From Mobilisporobacter senegalensis (GTDB lineage Bacteria; Bacillota; Clostridia; Lachnospirales; Lachnospiraceae): DNA of 64,000 bases. How positions within the stretch are numbered: position 1 is the first letter of the stretch; the number at the start of each line of letters is the position of its first letter. Below, one piece after another: positions 26,208 to 34,902 of the stretch. Where the stretch lies: contig NZ_RJVG01000015.1 of assembly GCF_003752155.1 (NCBI RefSeq), positions 1 to 64,000 of the forward strand, in the 5' to 3' direction. The notes under the pieces are model-generated. The model worked only from the letters and a program-made list of their open reading frames with translations. It made no database searches and was not told where the DNA came from. Made by a program: the position numbers and the translations under genes.

Positions 26208-26786
26208 CTAGTCAGCAGACAGATCTAATTTTAGCTGAATCTCTTCCTCTGCTTCAATCTTAAAATCTTCAACTTTTTCCGGATTTATGATAGGAAGATC
26301 TTCTAAGGATTCAATCCCAAAATATCTTAAAAATTCTTCGGTAGTACCAAATACCAGTGGTCTTCCAGGTGCATCCATTCTTCCTACTTCACATACCAAG
26401 TTATACTCAATTAATTTATTTACTGCATGGTCACATTTTACTCCACGAATCTTTTCAATTTCTAATTTTGTGATTGGCTGCTTATATGCAATGATAGAAA
26501 GAGTCTCTAATAAGACATCCGACAAAACATGTTTTTTGGGTACGTGGGTAATCTTAATAATAGATTCATACATAGATTGTTTAGTGCACATCTGAAATGC
26601 CCCATCTAATTCAATAATCTGTATACCTCTCTCTTCAGATTCATATTGATCCATCATGCTGCGGAGAATCCGACGTACCGTATCTTCATCATGCTCTACT
26701 GCAGCAGCAATTCGACTAAGTTCCACTGCTTCTCCCATGGTAAATAATATTGCTTCTATAACAGCCTCTAATTTCTTTATCTCCAA
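26208..26786 (-). CDS. scpB: Segregation and condensation protein B
   Basis: 193 residues. ScpB dimerises, binds ScpA and joins the SMC condensin on DNA. 'LEAVIEAILFTMGEAVELSR' and 'LLETLSIIAYKQPITKLEIE' plus 'RMDAPGRPLVFGTTEEFLRY' are the two winged-helix modules. I start at TTG 26786 behind GGGAGG, which gives the usual 'MEIKKLE' opening; the longer frame to 26846 has no ribosome-binding site and adds a non-family sequence. Follows scpA. Confidence 0.94.
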   Translation of the reverse strand: MEIKKLEAVIEAILFTMGEAVELSRIAAAVEHDEDTVRRILRSMMDQYESEERGIQIIELDGAFQMCTKQSMYESIIKITHVPKKHVLSDVLLETLSIIAYKQPITKLEIEKIRGVKCDHAVNKLIEYNLVCEVGRMDAPGRPLVFGTTEEFLRYFGIESLEDLPIINPEKVEDFKIEAEEEIQLKLDLSAD

Positions 26787-26858
26787 AGTAATATTCCTCC
26801 CAGTTTTAAAATTGCGAAAATATTTATTCCTTAGTTGAATCACCATTTAATGAATAAA

Positions 26859-27650
26859 CTACTCCAAAAGCAATTCTCCCATTGGCTCCAAATTACTATT
26901 ATAAGTGATCCGTATATCGTCAAATATATTATCCTGAATAATATTGATACGGCCCATTTTCATCAACTCTAATACGCCCAAGAATATAACAATAATTTCC
27001 ATTTTGCTGTTCTGCTTTTCCAGTAATTTTCTAAAACTAAAGTTTTTATGCTGTACACCATAAGCTTCTATGTATAAGATCTTATCTGAAAGGTTGATTT
27101 CCTCTTTCTCTATTTTTCCGAATGTACTACGAATGGGATCAATTTTATCCACTTGCTTCTTCATTACCGATTTAAATATATCCTGTAATTTAGCAAGTGT
27201 TAAATCATTTAACAGATCTCCAATATTAACTTCTTCCTTATAACCAGCAATCTCATCTGGTATTGTAGGTTCTTTGAACATCAGTTTGGAGGCATCAATC
27301 TGCTTATCCTTAAGCTCATCAGAAACATATTTGAACATCTTATATTCCAACAGACGTTCTACGAGTTCTCTTCTTGGGTCTTCTTTCTCTTCCTCAGGTA
27401 TATTCTCATCCTGTGGCAAGAGCATCTGAGATTTAATATTTAATAAAGTGGCTGCCATTACAAGGAACTCACTCATTACATTCATATCTTTTGTATCCAT
27501 TGCTCTCACATATTCCATATATTGTTCCGTTATTTCTACAATTGGAATATCATAAATATTAATTTTATCTCTATCGATCAGGTGCAATAAAAGGTCGAGC
27601 GGTCCTTCAAATGCCTGTAGTTTCACAGCAATACTCATAGCTTGTACCAT
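26859..27650 (-). CDS. scpA: Segregation and condensation protein A
   Basis: 263 residues, the kleisin of the SMC-ScpAB condensin. Typical opening 'VKLQAFEGPLDLLLHLIDRD', then 'VMSEFLVMAATLLNIKSQML' and the C-terminal winged helix 'IVIFLGVLELMKMGRINIIQ'. smc itself is at 52.2-55.7 kb. The start could also be the ATG four codons in (27638). Confidence 0.95.
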   Translation of the reverse strand: MVQAMSIAVKLQAFEGPLDLLLHLIDRDKINIYDIPIVEITEQYMEYVRAMDTKDMNVMSEFLVMAATLLNIKSQMLLPQDENIPEEEKEDPRRELVERLLEYKMFKYVSDELKDKQIDASKLMFKEPTIPDEIAGYKEEVNIGDLLNDLTLAKLQDIFKSVMKKQVDKIDPIRSTFGKIEKEEINLSDKILYIEAYGVQHKNFSFRKLLEKQNSKMEIIVIFLGVLELMKMGRINIIQDNIFDDIRITYNSNLEPMGELLLE

Positions 27651-27658
27651 TACCTTTC

Positions 27659-28270
27659 TTAAAGTACAATAAATAATTGAATAATAAAATTACTCATATT
27701 AGGAATAATTCGAAATACAATAGCTAATATTAAAATCATTTTTATCAGATAATCATTTCGAATAATGGAAAAATATTTACCAGGTGACTTACCTGCAATA
27801 ATAAGTCCAAGATCAAAAGTTGATATTGGTATTAAATTTACAAATATCATATTCATACTTATAACTGCTATAAACTGAAATAGATAGTTTGGAAAGTTCT
27901 TGATCACCCATTCTACTGTTGTAGAATATGAGAATGTATCACCAATCGGATAATAAATTTTCCAAATGGTAATGCTGAATAAAAATATAATAAATAATGA
28001 TATCAACCCTGTAATCCCCAACATTAAATTAGTTTTCTTTTCTTTGATACGATACATATAAGGCTTTGAGAACCCTGTTAATGTTGTAATACATAAAATC
28101 AAACCAATTGGATCAATGTAATGAAATAATTTATATATTTTTCTTCTTATATTTGGACTTTGATTTTTATTCTTTAAATTATACATGATTGACTTTGGCA
28201 ATTCATGTAATATCATAACCAGTATTCCTGCGATTACCAGTGTTACTAATTGCAATATCTGTTCTTTCAT
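27659..28270 (-). CDS. Degenerate M50 (site-2 protease-like) membrane protein
   Basis: 203 residues with about five membrane helices. It aligns by eye with the M50 intramembrane metalloproteases found beside scpA in clostridia: a first-helix motif at residues 22-26 and 'NLIPISTFDLG' at 145-155, where Asn145, Pro148 and Asp153 match the family's NxxPxxxxD motif. The first motif reads HELPK instead of HExxH, so the second zinc histidine is replaced by Lys. It is therefore probably not an active zinc protease; a chaperone or regulatory role is possible. AAAGGA precedes the start, and the gene ends nine bases before scpA. Confidence 0.7.
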   Translation of the reverse strand: MKEQILQLVTLVIAGILVMILHELPKSIMYNLKNKNQSPNIRRKIYKLFHYIDPIGLILCITTLTGFSKPYMYRIKEKKTNLMLGITGLISLFIIFLFSITIWKIYYPIGDTFSYSTTVEWVIKNFPNYLFQFIAVISMNMIFVNLIPISTFDLGLIIAGKSPGKYFSIIRNDYLIKMILILAIVFRIIPNMSNFIIQLFIVL

Positions 28271-28315
28271 ATATGTCCTTTCTTATATAAGGCCTTAGAT
28301 TCTTACTTCCTCAAA

Positions 28316-28347
28316 TGAAGGGCTGAAAGATTCCTTTCAACCCTTCA
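28316..28347 (-). terminator. Hairpin terminator
   Basis: 14-bp stem TGAAGGGTTGAAAG / CTTTCAGCCCTTCA on the minus strand with one U-G pair and a 4-base loop, between the metallophosphoesterase and the M50-like gene. The T-run is weak. Confidence 0.55.
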
Positions 28348-28408
28348 CTTATATATTTTACTAATTAACAGACCATTTATCAAGTTAAACATTACAGATA
28401 AAAATCCG

Positions 28409-29260
28409 CTATTGTTTTCCTATTAAATCAATCACGACCAGCTCCGGCAGATTAAAAAGACGCAGTTTAATCGTATGGGCGCCAAGTCCTCTTGACAAGA
28501 TCATAGTAGAAGAGCCTTCCTTAAATTCTCCATAATCATATTTGGGGAAAAATTTATATTGAGGAGAAATGACTCCTCCAAGACCGGGAATACGTGCGAT
28601 CCCCCCATGGACATGTCCTGATAAAACAAGATCTGCTCCCCATTTTACATAGTCTTTAAAATACATTGGATTGTGTGCCAGTAAAATAGTAAATTTATCC
28701 ATATCCGGTTTTTTTAAAGATTCTTCCAAGTAAGATACACTCATCTCAGGCCGGTTAAATTTACGGTAAAAGTCTATGGATATATCTATACCTGAAACTA
28801 TGATATTCTCATAATTTTCCGATTCATTCACAAGAAATTTAACATTTGATTTTTTTAATTTATCTTCGTATTCTTTGTATGAGGACTCCCATGTAAGAGG
28901 ATTTAAACTTAATTTTTGTTCATGATTTCCTTTGGAATAAAAAACAGTATACTGTCTGGCCAGTTCTTCTACCAGTTTTAAAGCAACTGTATTATCTGCC
29001 TTCGGATGTCCTACCAGCATATCACCTGCTATCATAATAACATCAGGCTTTGAGTCATGAATTGCATTTAATAATTTTTTATTGTTTTTACCAAATGAAT
29101 TATTATGTAAATCACTTAATAAAATGATTCGTTTTCCCTGAAAATTGGCAGAAAATTTCTCTGATGAAATAGTATAATGTGTAGTACTTAACATTTTATT
29201 TTCAAATATCATACGTATTACCAATATAATCAGTAATAATATCAATATATTGTTTAACAT
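28409..29260 (-). CDS. Membrane-anchored metallophosphoesterase
   Basis: 283 residues. Residues 2-17 are a hydrophobic anchor. The calcineurin-like motifs are complete: 'ILLSDLHNNSFG' (DxH), 'IMIAGDMLVG' (GDx), 'YSKGNHEQ' (GNHE), 'LLAHNPMYF' and 'LVLSGHVHGG' (GHxH). This resembles YkuE/YaeI-type enzymes. The substrate is unknown; a phospholipid or nucleotide at the membrane is plausible. It lies between the D,D-carboxypeptidase and the scp genes. Confidence 0.9.
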   Translation of the reverse strand: MLNNILILLLIILVIRMIFENKMLSTTHYTISSEKFSANFQGKRIILLSDLHNNSFGKNNKKLLNAIHDSKPDVIMIAGDMLVGHPKADNTVALKLVEELARQYTVFYSKGNHEQKLSLNPLTWESSYKEYEDKLKKSNVKFLVNESENYENIIVSGIDISIDFYRKFNRPEMSVSYLEESLKKPDMDKFTILLAHNPMYFKDYVKWGADLVLSGHVHGGIARIPGLGGVISPQYKFFPKYDYGEFKEGSSTMILSRGLGAHTIKLRLFNLPELVVIDLIGKQ

Positions 29261-29441
29261 AAAGTGCCCTCTTTTTTCTATAATGAGACCTTGATTTCAA
29301 TGCTATTTAAATATATCCAATTCTTTCGTTTCTGTCAAACGAATCTTGCTTCCCCTGGATCTTTATAATTTTATGTGGTTCATAAATTTACTCCCCTATA
29401 AGTGATATCATTGATTAATAACACCTACAAGGGAGTACTTT

Positions 29442-30734
29442 TTATTTTTTGATAAAGTAATAATCTAAAACTTTAACAAAATAATCTTTATATGATGCTT
29501 TCTCTATACTTTCTGTGGCTACAATTGGTACACTTCCAATGGTGCTTCCATTTAAAGAATAAGTAACTTCTCCTACCTTATCACCAGCTGCAATCGGTGC
29601 AACTATTTCTTCATTTATGGTGACTTCTTTTGTGATATCTTCTTTTTTCACACCTTTTAGGCAGATATATGAAAATGTCTCTCCAACTTCACAATTCAGA
29701 GTATCTTTTACACTTTTCTTGATTTTTAATGGCTCCAGTTTTAGATCCTTATTATCATCTGCAAATACACTGCAGTTCGCAAAGCCATAGTCAAGAAGTT
29801 TAGAAGCTTCACTAAAACGGATTTTATAGTCTGGAGCAGCCATAACAACTGCAATTAAATCCATACTATTTCTTTTGGCGGTAGCTGATAAACTATATTT
29901 TGCCAGTTTTGTAGATCCTGTTTTTAATCCTGTGATTCCATCATAAGTACGGATTAATTTGTTGGTATTGGTTAATCCAAATTCAGTTTTCCCTTTTTTT
30001 GTTGTATGTACAAAGGTATCCATCCAAATAGTAGAAAATTTACTTACTTCCGGATGGTTAATAATCAATTCCCTTGACATTAGGGCAACATCATAAGCAC
30101 TGGAATAATGATTATCTTCATCCAGCCCGCATGCATTTACAAAATGGGTATTATTCATTCCTAACTCTTTTGCTCTTTCATTCATTCTGTTAACGAATTC
30201 TTCCTCAGATCCTGCTAAAAATTCTGCCATTGCTACCGATGCATCATTTGCACTGGCAATACTAATACATTTAAGCATAGTTTCTACCGTTTGGGATTCA
30301 AAAGGTTCCAGAAAAACTTGAGAACCTCCCATAGACGCAGCATGTTCACTTACCGATACTTCATCTGTTAATGATATTTTCCCCTCTTCTAATGCTTCAT
30401 AGATTAATAGCAAGGTCATAATTTTTGTAATACTTGCCGGCCTTAACTGTTCATCTTTATTCTTTTCATAAAGAATTTCTCCTGTAGAACCTTCAATAAG
30501 AACAGCTGCTTGTGCTGTAATATCTAAATTGGGGGTTTTTGCAGTTCCTTTTTCTTCTGTCGATTTCTTATCCGATTCCTTTGTACTATCTCCACCCGTA
30601 TTCTGTTCCTCTTCTGTTTGTTGTATCAAATTCCCATTCATAAGGCTTTTTGATTGTACTACATCTGTAGAAAACAAAGAGAACAATAATACAATAATGC
30701 ATAATCCACAAATAAGCTTTTCATATTTTTTCAT
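29442..30734 (-). CDS. dacF: D-alanyl-D-alanine carboxypeptidase (penicillin-binding protein 5/DacF type)
   Basis: About 430 residues, exported by an N-terminal signal peptide ('LICGLCIIVLLFSLFSTDVV'), followed by a charged low-complexity linker (about 33-65). Serine peptidase S11 motifs: 'RPASITKIMTL' (SxxK), 'ASANDASVAM' (SxN) and 'GLKTGSTKLA' (KTG). It trims the terminal D-Ala of peptidoglycan stem peptides. The C-terminal PBP5-type beta domain (about 300-400) is present. An in-frame GTG three codons upstream is less likely as start. The dacF symbol reflects type, not proven sporulation role. Confidence 0.92.
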   Translation of the reverse strand: MKKYEKLICGLCIIVLLFSLFSTDVVQSKSLMNGNLIQQTEEEQNTGGDSTKESDKKSTEEKGTAKTPNLDITAQAAVLIEGSTGEILYEKNKDEQLRPASITKIMTLLLIYEALEEGKISLTDEVSVSEHAASMGGSQVFLEPFESQTVETMLKCISIASANDASVAMAEFLAGSEEEFVNRMNERAKELGMNNTHFVNACGLDEDNHYSSAYDVALMSRELIINHPEVSKFSTIWMDTFVHTTKKGKTEFGLTNTNKLIRTYDGITGLKTGSTKLAKYSLSATAKRNSMDLIAVVMAAPDYKIRFSEASKLLDYGFANCSVFADDNKDLKLEPLKIKKSVKDTLNCEVGETFSYICLKGVKKEDITKEVTINEEIVAPIAAGDKVGEVTYSLNGSTIGSVPIVATESIEKASYKDYFVKVLDYYFIKK

Positions 30735-30802
30735 ATCATTCACCGCGAACTATTTATTACTATATTTTATAAGGATATATAGAATTTATACCATTTATTT
30801 TA

Positions 30803-30947
30803 ATTACAGTTCAGCCATGCAGAAAGTGCTTACAAATTGCACATGAGTGCTTGCACGCTAAGTGCGGTTTGTAAGCTACTTTCTATATGGCGCTCTGCCT
30901 AAGCGAGGTGCAGCAAAGCGAAACCCCGCTTAGGGCTGAACTGTAAT
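30803..30947. mobile_element. 145-bp element with 14-bp terminal inverted repeats
   Basis: ATTACAGTTCAGCC at 30803-30816 and its exact complement at 30934-30947. Inside are two hairpins: AGAAAGT-GCTTACAAA / TTTGTAAGCtACTTTCT (with inner GTGC-tt-GCAC) and CCTAAGCGAGG / CCCCGCTTAGG. No open frame. Its right end is three bases from the stop codon of the Ig-like gene. A single terminus recurs at 57998-58011. Looks like a miniature inverted-repeat element; no flanking target duplication is obvious. Confidence 0.8.
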
Positions 30948-30950
30948 ACT

Positions 30951-31538
30951 TTACTTTACAGTTACGATACAAGTAATCTTAATTCCTTTTACTTTGGCAG
31001 TTACTGTTGTCCTCCCTTTCTTTACCCCAACAACCTTTCCAGAACTGCTGACTTTAACAATTCCCTTATTCTTACTCTCCCATTTTACATTACTCCATGT
31101 ACCCTTAATTTTGAGTTTTTTTGCTTCTCCAATAGAAATACTAAGATTTTTCTTATTGATATCAATAACTTGTACCCTGCATTTAAAAACACGGCCATCC
31201 ACTTTTGCTTTTATTACTGCCTTTCCTGCCTTTTTAGCGGTTACTTTCCCAAGCAAATTCACATCAGCAACCTTAAAATCAGTAGAAGAATAATCTACTC
31301 TCTTATTGATGGCGATCATGTATAGTTTTTCACTTTTTCCTTTTTCCAGTACAATGTCATCCTTATTTAACCTCATTTCCAATGGGGTATAGTATTTTTT
31401 CTGATAGAAAAAAAGAGTGTGAGGATAGATCAGGATTCCGATTAATAGTAAAAGCATACTAAAGAATAACATATTCAATAGTATGCTTAAATTTTTATTG
31501 CTCTTTTGATTCTGCTTGTTGTTCGACGAGTTATCCAT
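30951..31538 (-). CDS. Secreted or membrane-anchored Ig-like (Big_2) protein
   Basis: 195 residues. A single hydrophobic segment at about 19-40 anchors it. Two bacterial Ig-like group 2 repeats follow (about 52-127 and 128-195), each with the typical 'GKVTAKKAGKAVIKAKVDG' or 'GKVVGVKKGRTTVTAKVKGI' ending. Lysine-rich exterior. Such domains bind polymers or other surface proteins; the role here is unknown. It stands alone, preceded by a G-rich ribosome-binding site. Confidence 0.85.
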   Translation of the reverse strand: MDNSSNNKQNQKSNKNLSILLNMLFFSMLLLLIGILIYPHTLFFYQKKYYTPLEMRLNKDDIVLEKGKSEKLYMIAINKRVDYSSTDFKVADVNLLGKVTAKKAGKAVIKAKVDGRVFKCRVQVIDINKKNLSISIGEAKKLKIKGTWSNVKWESKNKGIVKVSSSGKVVGVKKGRTTVTAKVKGIKITCIVTVK

Positions 31539-31675
31539 ATATACATCCCCCCGTAAGATACTCTCTTACCTTATCTTATGATGTAAATTATGGAATATTC
31601 CATTCTCATTTTAAATATACTTATTTTTTACATTAAATATACTTTAGTTATATATAAATATATTTATATTATAAT

Positions 31676-32470
31676 TTAGGCTAACATCATTCGGTCATTG
31701 GCAAATTCCCCACCGCTTGCCATTTCAAACTTCTCAAGTAAATCTTTCACATGAAGATTCTTTTTTTCTTCTCCGGATATATCGTAGATAATCCGTCCTT
31801 CGTGCATCATAATCAAACGGTTTCCTAAACGAATGGCATCTTTCATATTATGAGTTACCATTAATGCTGTGAGCTGGTTCTCATTAATGATCTTTTCTGT
31901 CAGTTCCAAAACTTTGCTTGCCGTTTTGGGATCAAGGGCGGCAGTATGCTCATCTAATAATAATAGTTTTGGTTTTTGCAAAGTTGCCATAAGAAGAGTA
32001 AGAGCCTGTCTTTGACCACCGGATAATAATCCGACTTTTGAAGTCAGCCTTGTTTCAAGACCAAGATCCAAGGTCTGAAGAGCTTCTACATAATTATGTT
32101 TTTCTGCCTTTGTTATTCCCCAGCTAAGTCCTCTTTTTCTGCCTCTTCTATATGCCAGAGCAAGGTTTTCTTCAATCTCCATATCCGCTGCCGTACCACG
32201 CATTGGATCTTGAAATACCCTCCCAAGAAATTTAGCTCTTTCATGTTCGGGTTTTGTTGATATATCTATTCCATCAAGAACTATGGAGCCTGAATCAATG
32301 GGATATACTCCCGCTATCATATTAAGAATTGTTGATTTTCCTGCTCCATTGCCACCAATAATAGTTACAAAATCGGTTGGTCTTAGTTCTAAATTCATTC
32401 CATTTAATGCACGCTTTTCATTAATCGTACCTGGATTAAATGTTTTATATACATTACTAATTGATAACAT
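31676..32470 (-). CDS. ABC transporter ATP-binding protein (TrpZ-like)
   Basis: 264 residues. Walker A 'GGNGAGKST', signature 'LLSGGQRQALTLLMAT', Walker B 'LLLLDEHTAALDP', and H-loop 'TALMVTHN'. The 'DEHTAALDP' wording and the permease/binding-protein partners match the family that includes the streptococcal TrpXYZ transporter for aromatic amino acids. Last gene of a three-gene unit, 16 bases after the permease. Confidence 0.9.
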   Translation of the reverse strand: MLSISNVYKTFNPGTINEKRALNGMNLELRPTDFVTIIGGNGAGKSTILNMIAGVYPIDSGSIVLDGIDISTKPEHERAKFLGRVFQDPMRGTAADMEIEENLALAYRRGRKRGLSWGITKAEKHNYVEALQTLDLGLETRLTSKVGLLSGGQRQALTLLMATLQKPKLLLLDEHTAALDPKTASKVLELTEKIINENQLTALMVTHNMKDAIRLGNRLIMMHEGRIIYDISGEEKKNLHVKDLLEKFEMASGGEFANDRMMLA

Positions 32471-32486
32471 GCTGATTTACCTCCTT

Positions 32487-33428
32487 TTAGTTATAGGATC
32501 TCATTTTCTTCTTCATGGCTCTTTGTCTGTTAAATTCAGGTACAGAAAGTGCAACTGTAACAAGTACGCCAGTTAATAACTTCATATCATCCGTTTTTAG
32601 ACCCAGTTGAAGGACAACAGCTATAATGATTCGATATAAAACAGAACCAATGACTACGGACATTAATTTATAAGCAAATGAAAAACGTCTTCCAAACAAT
32701 GCTTCTCCAATTACAATAGAAGCTAAACCAATTACAATAGTTCCGGTTCCCATGCCAACATCTGCATATCCCTGGGTCTGGGCTACCAATCCGCCGGAAA
32801 GTCCTACCAGACCATTTCCGATTACAAGACCTAAAATCTTCATAACATCAGTATTCCCACCAAGGGCCCTTACCATATCTTCATTATTGCCAGTCGCTCT
32901 GATTGTGGAACCTATTTCAGTACCAAAGAACCAGTAGAGTATACCTATCGTTGCAATGGTAAATACAATACCAACAAACATTGTTACCCATGCATTAATG
33001 TTATAAATGGACGTAATGGACTCTGGTAAAATATTAATAATCTTCGTAATGATCGTATCCACTCCTAATAATGGAGTATTTGCCTTCCCCATAACCCGAA
33101 GGTTTATGGAGAACAAAGAAATCATGGTCAGAATACCGGAAAGGATCGCCGGTATTTTACACTTTGTATGTAAGAGACCAGTTACGGCTCCTGCTGCCAT
33201 TCCGGATAATGTAGCTATTATCAGACTTAAGAATGGATTCCAACCGAACACAACCGTAAGTGTAGCGCTAACTGCACCCCCAAACGCAAAACTTCCATCA
33301 CAAGTCATATCTGCATAATTTAAAATTTTAAATGTAATATATACGCCCAATGCCATTACGCCCCATATAAGTCCTTGGGATATGGCACCTTGAATTGCAA
33401 GTATTATACTAACTATATTAATACTCAT
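32487..33428 (-). CDS. ABC transporter permease (TrpY-like)
   Basis: 313 residues with eight to nine membrane helices, a BPD_transp_2-type (LivH/RbsC-like) permease. It opens 'IVSIILAIQGAISQGLIWGV' and carries 'KILNYADMTCDGSFAFGGAV', typical of permeases paired with PF04392 binding proteins. It follows the binding-protein gene across a 134-base gap that holds a stable hairpin, and precedes the ATPase. Confidence 0.9.
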   Translation of the reverse strand: MSINIVSIILAIQGAISQGLIWGVMALGVYITFKILNYADMTCDGSFAFGGAVSATLTVVFGWNPFLSLIIATLSGMAAGAVTGLLHTKCKIPAILSGILTMISLFSINLRVMGKANTPLLGVDTIITKIINILPESITSIYNINAWVTMFVGIVFTIATIGILYWFFGTEIGSTIRATGNNEDMVRALGGNTDVMKILGLVIGNGLVGLSGGLVAQTQGYADVGMGTGTIVIGLASIVIGEALFGRRFSFAYKLMSVVIGSVLYRIIIAVVLQLGLKTDDMKLLTGVLVTVALSVPEFNRQRAMKKKMRSYN

Positions 33429-33495
33429 AGAGTCCTCCTTAATTGCTGTAAAGTCCTTTTTAACTTATTACTATTCTCATTAGAAAACGATGATA

Positions 33496-33523
33496 GGGAC
33501 AGACTTAAATGTAAGGCTGTCCC
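33496..33523 (-). promoter_or_regulatory. Intercistronic hairpin between binding-protein and permease genes
   Basis: GGGACAG-a-CTTA-aatg-TAAG-g-CTGTCCC, an 11-bp interrupted stem without a T-run. Its position suggests partial termination or 3'-end stabilisation that raises binding-protein mRNA above that of the permease. Confidence 0.5.
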
Positions 33524-33562
33524 AAATATTCCATATCAGATCATTCCTAATTCTTTCATTAA

Positions 33563-34615
33563 TTATTTGACTTGATCTTTAAATTCATCTGGTATGGTAA
33601 TTCCTAATTCTTTTGCTAACTCACCGTTAATTAGAACGCTAAGTTCTGAATCTGATAGATATTCAATTGGCATTTGTGCAGTAGTCCCTGTGCCTTCAAA
33701 TATCTTTACAGCCTGAGCTGCAGTTAATTTACCAAGATTATAGTAATCAATACCATATGTAGCAAGACCGCCATTGTCGACCATTCCGCTTTCGCCGCAG
33801 ATAATAGGAATTCCAGCTGGTTTTGCAACTAATGAAACTGTCTGCATACCGGAAGCAATTAAATTATCTGTTGGAGCATAAATTGCATCCACCTTACCTA
33901 CCAATGACTGAACTACCTGTTGGATCTCATTTGAATTTGATACACTTGCATCCACTGTTTCAAGACCCAGTTCTTTTGCTGCTTCTTTTGCCATTTCAAC
34001 CTGAATCTCTGAATTTACTTCACTTGAACTATAAAGCATTGCTACTTTTTTCGCCTCTGGAAGCAATTTTGTCAATAAATTCATCTGTTCCTTTACCGGT
34101 GTTAAATCGGAAGTTCCAGAAACATTACCACCAGGTGCTTCATTAGTCGCAACTAATTTTGCAGATGCAGGGTCTGTTACAGCAGTTACTAAGATAGGAA
34201 TATCTTTTGTCGCATTTGCAGCTGCCTGAGCGGATGGAGTTGCAATTGCTAAGATAAGATCCACTTTATCATTCACAAATTTTGTAGCAATGGTATTTGC
34301 ATTGGATTGATCTCCCTGGGCATTCTGATAATCTATCTTAATGTTCTTTCCTTCTTCATATCCAGCTTCCTTTAAACCGTCAATAAATCCCTGATATGAA
34401 GCATCCAGGGCGTCATGCTGCACTAATTGATTCACGCCAATTTTAAATACTTTATCTGTTGTAGAAGCTTCCTCCTCAGCATCATTCAGGACATCTTCTG
34501 TTTTTGCCTCTGAACTTGTAGCTTCACTTTCTTCTTTTGAACTACATCCTACAACGGATGTACCAACAATCATTAATGTTAAAAAACATGCAATTAATTT
34601 TTTGGAAATCTTCAT
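33563..34615 (-). CDS. ABC transporter substrate-binding lipoprotein (PF04392, TrpX-like)
   Basis: 350 residues. Lipoprotein signal peptide ending in 'GTSVVGCSS' (Cys24 lipidated), then an acidic Ser/Thr-rich tether (about 25-55). The PF04392 fold shows in 'FKIGVNQLVQHDALDASYQG', 'DLILAIATPSAQAAANAT' and 'PIICGESGMVDNGGLATYGI'. The family includes tryptophan and tyrosine binding proteins; the divergent DAHP synthase gene supports an aromatic substrate. First gene of its operon. Confidence 0.9.
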   Translation of the reverse strand: MKISKKLIACFLTLMIVGTSVVGCSSKEESEATSSEAKTEDVLNDAEEEASTTDKVFKIGVNQLVQHDALDASYQGFIDGLKEAGYEEGKNIKIDYQNAQGDQSNANTIATKFVNDKVDLILAIATPSAQAAANATKDIPILVTAVTDPASAKLVATNEAPGGNVSGTSDLTPVKEQMNLLTKLLPEAKKVAMLYSSSEVNSEIQVEMAKEAAKELGLETVDASVSNSNEIQQVVQSLVGKVDAIYAPTDNLIASGMQTVSLVAKPAGIPIICGESGMVDNGGLATYGIDYYNLGKLTAAQAVKIFEGTGTTAQMPIEYLSDSELSVLINGELAKELGITIPDEFKDQVK

Positions 34616-34656
34616 CCTATCTCCTCTTTTCTATGATTTTGTTTCAGTGGTTAAAA

Positions 34657-34682
34657 GCATTAATGCTTTAATGTATTAATGC
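34657..34682. promoter_or_regulatory. Candidate operator of the aromatic transporter operon
   Basis: Inverted repeat GCATTAAT (34657-34664) / ATTAATGC (34675-34682), 10-base gap, located about +7 to +32 relative to the start site predicted from the promoter at 34696-34724. The binding protein is unknown. Confidence 0.45.
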
Positions 34683-34695
34683 GTTTATTTATTAA

Positions 34696-34724
34696 AATAT
34701 ACATCATTTCGAGAAAATAGTCAA
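34696..34724 (-). promoter_or_regulatory. Promoter of the aromatic transporter operon
   Basis: Minus strand TTGACT (complement of 34719-34724), 17-base spacer, TATATT (complement of 34696-34701). Confidence 0.65.
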
Positions 34725-34800
34725 TAAAAATATGAAATAATTTTGCTTACATCATGTTCATATCAGAATGTCCTAAGAATCAGATTTGTGATATAATTGC

Positions 34801-34829
34801 TTGACTTGTTTGGCTTCTTGATATATCAT
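34801..34829 (+). promoter_or_regulatory. Promoter of the DAHP synthase gene
   Basis: TTGACT (34801-34806), 17-base spacer, TATCAT (34824-34829), leaving a 5' leader of roughly 65 bases. I see no T-box or attenuator in that leader. Confidence 0.6.
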
Positions 34830-34902
34830 GAATTTTAATATTTTAATACGAAGATCCGTTTTATCTACCAGATGATTTATCAAACATAAAGGAGAAGAGA
34901 GC

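Noticed and set aside
33823-34146. 107-codon plus-strand frame opposite the binding-protein gene
   Set aside because: Leu/Pro-rich antisense translation without a start signal.
34616-34902. T-box or tryptophan attenuator between the transporter and DAHP synthase genes
   Set aside because: No T-box consensus, leader peptide with aromatic codons, or terminator/antiterminator pair could be found in either direction.
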